Below, piece by piece: positions 5,941 to 7,679 of a DNA stretch of 7,679 bases. This DNA is from Chelonobacter sp006228105 (GTDB taxonomy: Bacteria; Pseudomonadota; Gammaproteobacteria; Enterobacterales; Pasteurellaceae). Positions within the stretch are counted from its first letter, which is position 1. Every line of letters starts with the position of its first letter. The notes beneath the pieces were generated by a model. It was not told the DNA's origin. It did no database searches and saw only the letters and a list, made by a program, of their open reading frames with translations. Where the stretch lies: the NCBI RefSeq assembly GCF_006228105.1, contig NZ_VDHH01000117.1; one strand, given 5' to 3'. The position numbers and the translations under genes are program-made.

Positions 5941-6123
5941 ATGCGATCAAGTGATCTAATTAAGGAACTTAAGGCAAACGGTTGTGAGTTTATTCGACAT
6001 GGAAAAGGCGATCACCAAATTTGGTATTCTGCGAAAACCAATAAACGATTTTCTGTACCTCATCCCAAAATGAATTTACCGATCGGTACATTAAAATCGA
6101 TTAAAAGATCAGCAGGCATTTAA
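5941..6123 (+). CDS. hicA: HicA family mRNA interferase toxin
   Basis: HicA toxins are small ribonucleases with a double-stranded-RNA-binding-like fold that cleave translated mRNAs; HicB neutralises them. The 60 residues are typical. The N-terminal segment MRSSDLIKELKANGCEFIRH and the core GKGDHQIW carry the conserved catalytic His (His25, in the position of the GSHH/GDH motif), followed by a basic C-terminus (PIGTLKSIKRSAGI). An AGG at 5931-5933 lies 7 nt before the ATG. Toxin first, antitoxin second is the common hicAB order. Counted G+C is about 36% (66 of 183), against more than 50% in sampled 60-base lines of dprA, and no uptake sequence lies in the pair. Nothing indicates inactivation, so the toxin is probably functional. 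Confidence 0.92.
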   Translation: MRSSDLIKELKANGCEFIRHGKGDHQIWYSAKTNKRFSVPHPKMNLPIGTLKSIKRSAGI

Positions 6124-6147
6124 TCCCATATTTTAGGAGAAGAAGAG

Positions 6148-6585
6148 ATGTTGTTTACCGTTGGAGTTGAATACCCTAAAAATGACAATGAGGCTTATGG
6201 AATGATAGTTCCTGCACTGTTTAATGAGCAGTATAGTTGCTTTAGTGCGGCTGATAGCGTTGAACAGATACCTGAAATGGTGAAAGATGCGATTACAATG
6301 ATTTTGGCGGACATGCTTGAAAATGGCTTTGATGTGATGTCTATTCAAGATAACGGATTTATTGAATATCAAAAAGTAGGGGATTTTGATCATATTGATA
6401 CTTGGTTGCTGATTGATGTTGATGTCAGTGAATATATGGGGAAAAAGCAGCGAATTAATATCAGCCTTCCGTCGTATTTGATTAATCGGATCGACACTAA
6501 AGTTGGTGCTAGTGGTGGTCGCTATCGTGATCGCAGCCATTTTTTAGCGGTGGCATCACAACATGAATTAAGTGCGTCGTCTTAA
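6148..6585 (+). CDS. hicB: HicB family antitoxin with C-terminal ribbon-helix-helix domain
   Basis: The 145-residue partner of HicA has an N-terminal HicB-like fold (~1-95: MLFTVGVEYPKNDNEAYGMI, then VPALFNEQYSCFSAADS and a DAITMIL helix) that should cap the toxin active site. A C-terminal DNA-binding ribbon-helix-helix (~100-143) has strand QRINISLP at 101-108, helix 1 from 109 and helix 2 around 129-141. RHH-bearing HicB proteins usually repress their own operon, so the hicAB promoter region should be the operator. The start has a good AGGAG at 6135-6139, 8 nt upstream. The gap to hicA is 24 nt, so the two are co-transcribed; the stronger site for hicB than for hicA fits antitoxin excess. 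Confidence 0.92.
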   Translation: MLFTVGVEYPKNDNEAYGMIVPALFNEQYSCFSAADSVEQIPEMVKDAITMILADMLENGFDVMSIQDNGFIEYQKVGDFDHIDTWLLIDVDVSEYMGKKQRINISLPSYLINRIDTKVGASGGRYRDRSHFLAVASQHELSASS

Positions 6586-6597
6586 AATAGTTATCTT

Positions 6598-6626
6598 TTG
6601 CCGAGCAATCCGATTCGGGTTAAGAT
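6598..6626 (+). promoter_or_regulatory. Candidate promoter for yrdD-tsaC
   Basis: TTGCCG (6598-6603) and TAAGAT (6621-6626) are 17 bp apart, each matching four of six consensus bases, with a start about 25 nt before the yrdD ATG. A weak 6-bp inverted repeat (ATAGTG 6625-6630, CACTAT 6639-6644) overlaps the -10 box. No intrinsic terminator is visible after hicB, so read-through from hicAB is also possible. Confidence 0.38.
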
Positions 6627-6657
6627 AGTGCTATTCATCACTATTATGGGTTAAACC

Positions 6658-7200
6658 ATGACTAAATCCCCGCTTTTTGAAGCCCCGCACCATACCGAGT
6701 TTTGTCCAAAGTGCGGTGCGCCGTTGCAATTGAAACAAGGAAAAAAGGGGCTGTTTTTAGGTTGTTCGGCGTATCCTGCTTGTGATTATTTAAAACCGCT
6801 GCAAACAAGCGAAGCCAAAATTTTGAAGATTTTACCGCAGGCTTGTCCGCAGTGTGGGCATTCATTGGTATTGCGGCAAGGGCATTACGGCATGTTTATC
6901 GGTTGTAGCCATTTTCCGGAGTGTCATTATATTGCACACGAGCAAACTGAAACCAACGAGGCTCAACAGCAGTCGATTCCTTGTCCGGTTTGTGGTAAAG
7001 GATATTTACTGGCTCGGCGCGGGCGGCAAGGAAAAACGTTTTATGGTTGTGATCAATTTCCGCGCTGTCGTTTTAATCTGCCGCATAAACCGGAAACACA
7101 GCCTTGTCCAAAGTGCGGTTACAGCCTATCATTCCAACAGCAAGATGGTGGTTACCAATGTTGCAATAAAGCGTGTCGCCACCACTTTCAATGTGACTAG
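6658..7200 (+). CDS. yrdD: Topoisomerase-type zinc-ribbon protein YrdD
   Basis: YrdD resembles the C-terminal zinc-ribbon tail of topoisomerase I without the catalytic part; it probably binds single-stranded nucleic acid, but its cellular role is not established. The 180 residues equal the E. coli length as I recall it. Four four-cysteine ribbons are visible: Cys16/19/36/42, Cys63/66/83/89, Cys109/112/131/137 and a more divergent Cys150/153/168 or 169/173. Each of the first three has a GxxFxGCxxxPxC-like core. The first and last CPKCG knuckles are encoded by exact uptake sequences. The ATG at 6658 has only a weak ribosome binding site. tsaC follows after 3 nt, and the yrdD-tsaC pairing is conserved in E. 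coli (yrdD-tsaC-aroE), so an operon is very likely. Confidence 0.93.
   Translation: MTKSPLFEAPHHTEFCPKCGAPLQLKQGKKGLFLGCSAYPACDYLKPLQTSEAKILKILPQACPQCGHSLVLRQGHYGMFIGCSHFPECHYIAHEQTETNEAQQQSIPCPVCGKGYLLARRGRQGKTFYGCDQFPRCRFNLPHKPETQPCPKCGYSLSFQQQDGGYQCCNKACRHHFQCD
6709..6717 (+). repeat. USS core in yrdD, coding for a zinc knuckle
   Basis: AAG-TGC-GGT is codon-aligned and encodes Lys-Cys-Gly of the first CPKCG knuckle (Cys19). Confidence 0.93.
7111..7119 (+). repeat. USS core in yrdD, coding for a zinc knuckle
   Basis: Second codon-aligned copy, encoding Lys-Cys-Gly of the fourth CPKCG knuckle (Cys153). Confidence 0.93.
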
Positions 7201-7203
7201 ATT

Positions 7204-7679
7204 ATGAATTACACCATTCCTCAATTAGCCAATTATATTAAACAACAACAGGTTATCGCATATCCGACGGAAGCGGTTTTTGGTTTGGGGTGCGATCCGC
7301 GCAGTGAAAGTGCGGTGTTGAAATTACTGGCATTAAAACAACGCCCGCTTGAAAAAGGGTTGATTTTGGTCGCACCGCACTTGGATTTGCTGCTGCCGTT
7401 TATCGATCAACGCCGATTAAGCCACGAACACTGGCAACGCTTGCAGGCGGAATATGATCGCCCGATGACTTGGCTGGTGCCTAAAAGTGCGCTTGCTCCC
7501 GTTTTTTTAACGGGTGAATTTGACAGCATTGCGATTCGTTTGTGTCGTCATCCGGCGGTGACCGCACTTTGTGAAGCGACGCAAACGGCACTGACCTCAA
7601 CCAGCGCAAACCTAAGCGGCATGCCGCCTTGCCGCACGGCTCAAGAGGTGCGAGCGCAATTTGGTACCGATTTTCCAGT
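7204..7679 (+). CDS. tsaC: L-threonylcarbamoyladenylate synthase TsaC, 3'-truncated by the window edge
   Basis: TsaC (YrdC/RimN) makes threonylcarbamoyl-AMP from threonine, bicarbonate and ATP, the first step of tRNA t6A37 synthesis in the cytoplasm. The first 158 residues are present, against about 190 in E. coli. Conserved features are VIAYPTEAVFGLGCDP at residues 17-32, the KQRPLEKGLI nucleotide-binding stretch at 45-54 (Lys45, Arg47, Lys51), FDSIAIR at 106-112 and STSANLSG at 132-139, followed by PPCRTAQEVRAQFG as in E. coli TsaC. The usual WPGP(V/L)T motif is replaced by YDRPMT at 84-89. The ATG at 7204 is 3 nt after the yrdD stop without a visible Shine-Dalgarno sequence, so translation is probably coupled. 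It lacks the extra C-terminal domain question of Sua5 only because the end is not in view; the sequence is closest to short TsaC. aroE would be expected next. Confidence 0.95.
   Translation, partial: MNYTIPQLANYIKQQQVIAYPTEAVFGLGCDPRSESAVLKLLALKQRPLEKGLILVAPHLDLLLPFIDQRRLSHEHWQRLQAEYDRPMTWLVPKSALAPVFLTGEFDSIAIRLCRHPAVTALCEATQTALTSTSANLSGMPPCRTAQEVRAQFGTDFP
7308..7316 (+). repeat. USS core in tsaC
   Basis: AAGTGCGGT read as Ser36-Ala-Val; faces the opposite-strand copy at 7374 across 57 bp. Confidence 0.93.
7374..7382 (-). repeat. USS core in tsaC, reverse orientation
   Basis: ACCGCACTT read as Pro-His-Leu. Confidence 0.93.
7561..7569 (-). repeat. USS core in tsaC, reverse orientation
   Basis: ACCGCACTT read as Thr-Ala-Leu; third copy in the first 370 bp of this gene. 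Confidence 0.93.

Noticed and set aside
6133..6540. Open frame of 135 codons on the minus strand over hicB
   Set aside because: Antisense to a recognisable HicB gene; the translated sequence shows no family features and the region is AT-rich, where long chance frames occur.
6854..7207. 117-codon + strand frame overlapping yrdD
   Set aside because: Shadow of yrdD in another frame; the four zinc ribbons identify the real frame.
1..7679. CRISPR arrays, tRNA or rRNA genes, insertion sequences, prophage or integrase genes
   Set aside because: No spaced direct repeat array, no tRNA-like cloverleaf, and no transposase or integrase motifs seen on either strand; the only dispersed repeat is the USS.

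Overview
The window comes from a member of the Pasteurellaceae. The clearest sign is 15 perfect copies of the Haemophilus-type DNA uptake signal sequence core (AAGTGCGGT or its complement) in 7.7 kb. Protein content agrees: RsmB, TrkA, MscL, DprA, YrdD and TsaC all look like gamma-proteobacterial housekeeping proteins, with lengths close to the E. coli ones. The Hin-type core (not ACAAGCGGT) points to the Haemophilus/Aggregatibacter/Pasteurella side of the family; I cannot name the genus or species. All nine genes lie on the + strand.

Layout. 1-785: 3' part of rsmB (16S rRNA m5C967 methyltransferase). 800-2176: trkA (cytoplasmic regulator of K+ uptake), 14 nt downstream and probably co-transcribed. 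2177-2359: gap with an AT-rich 16-bp inverted repeat and a near-consensus promoter. 2360-2758: mscL, closed by a strong rho-independent terminator at 2779-2811. 2928-3623: secreted protein that reads as a PliG-like lysozyme inhibitor domain joined to an MliC-like one. 3633-4628: FUSC-type inner-membrane protein, 9 nt downstream and probably in the same operon. 4731-5882: dprA (natural transformation). 5941-6123 and 6148-6585: hicA and hicB, a type II toxin-antitoxin pair. 6658-7200: yrdD (four zinc ribbons). 7204-7679: tsaC (tRNA t6A synthesis), cut by the window edge.

How the genes fit together. The two ends match the E. coli blocks fmt-rsmB-trkA(-mscL) and dprA-smg-yrdD-tsaC-aroE. In E. coli these blocks sit next to each other in divergent orientation; here they run head to tail. 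Extra genes occupy the joints: an envelope-defence pair (lysozyme inhibitor plus membrane protein) between mscL and dprA, and hicAB between dprA and yrdD where E. coli has smg. hicAB is lower in G+C and lies in a stretch of about 1 kb without uptake sequences, which suggests later acquisition.

The most interesting object is the two-domain lysozyme inhibitor, which could act on both g-type and c-type host lysozymes. I recognised both domains from memory of E. coli PliG and MliC, not from a search.
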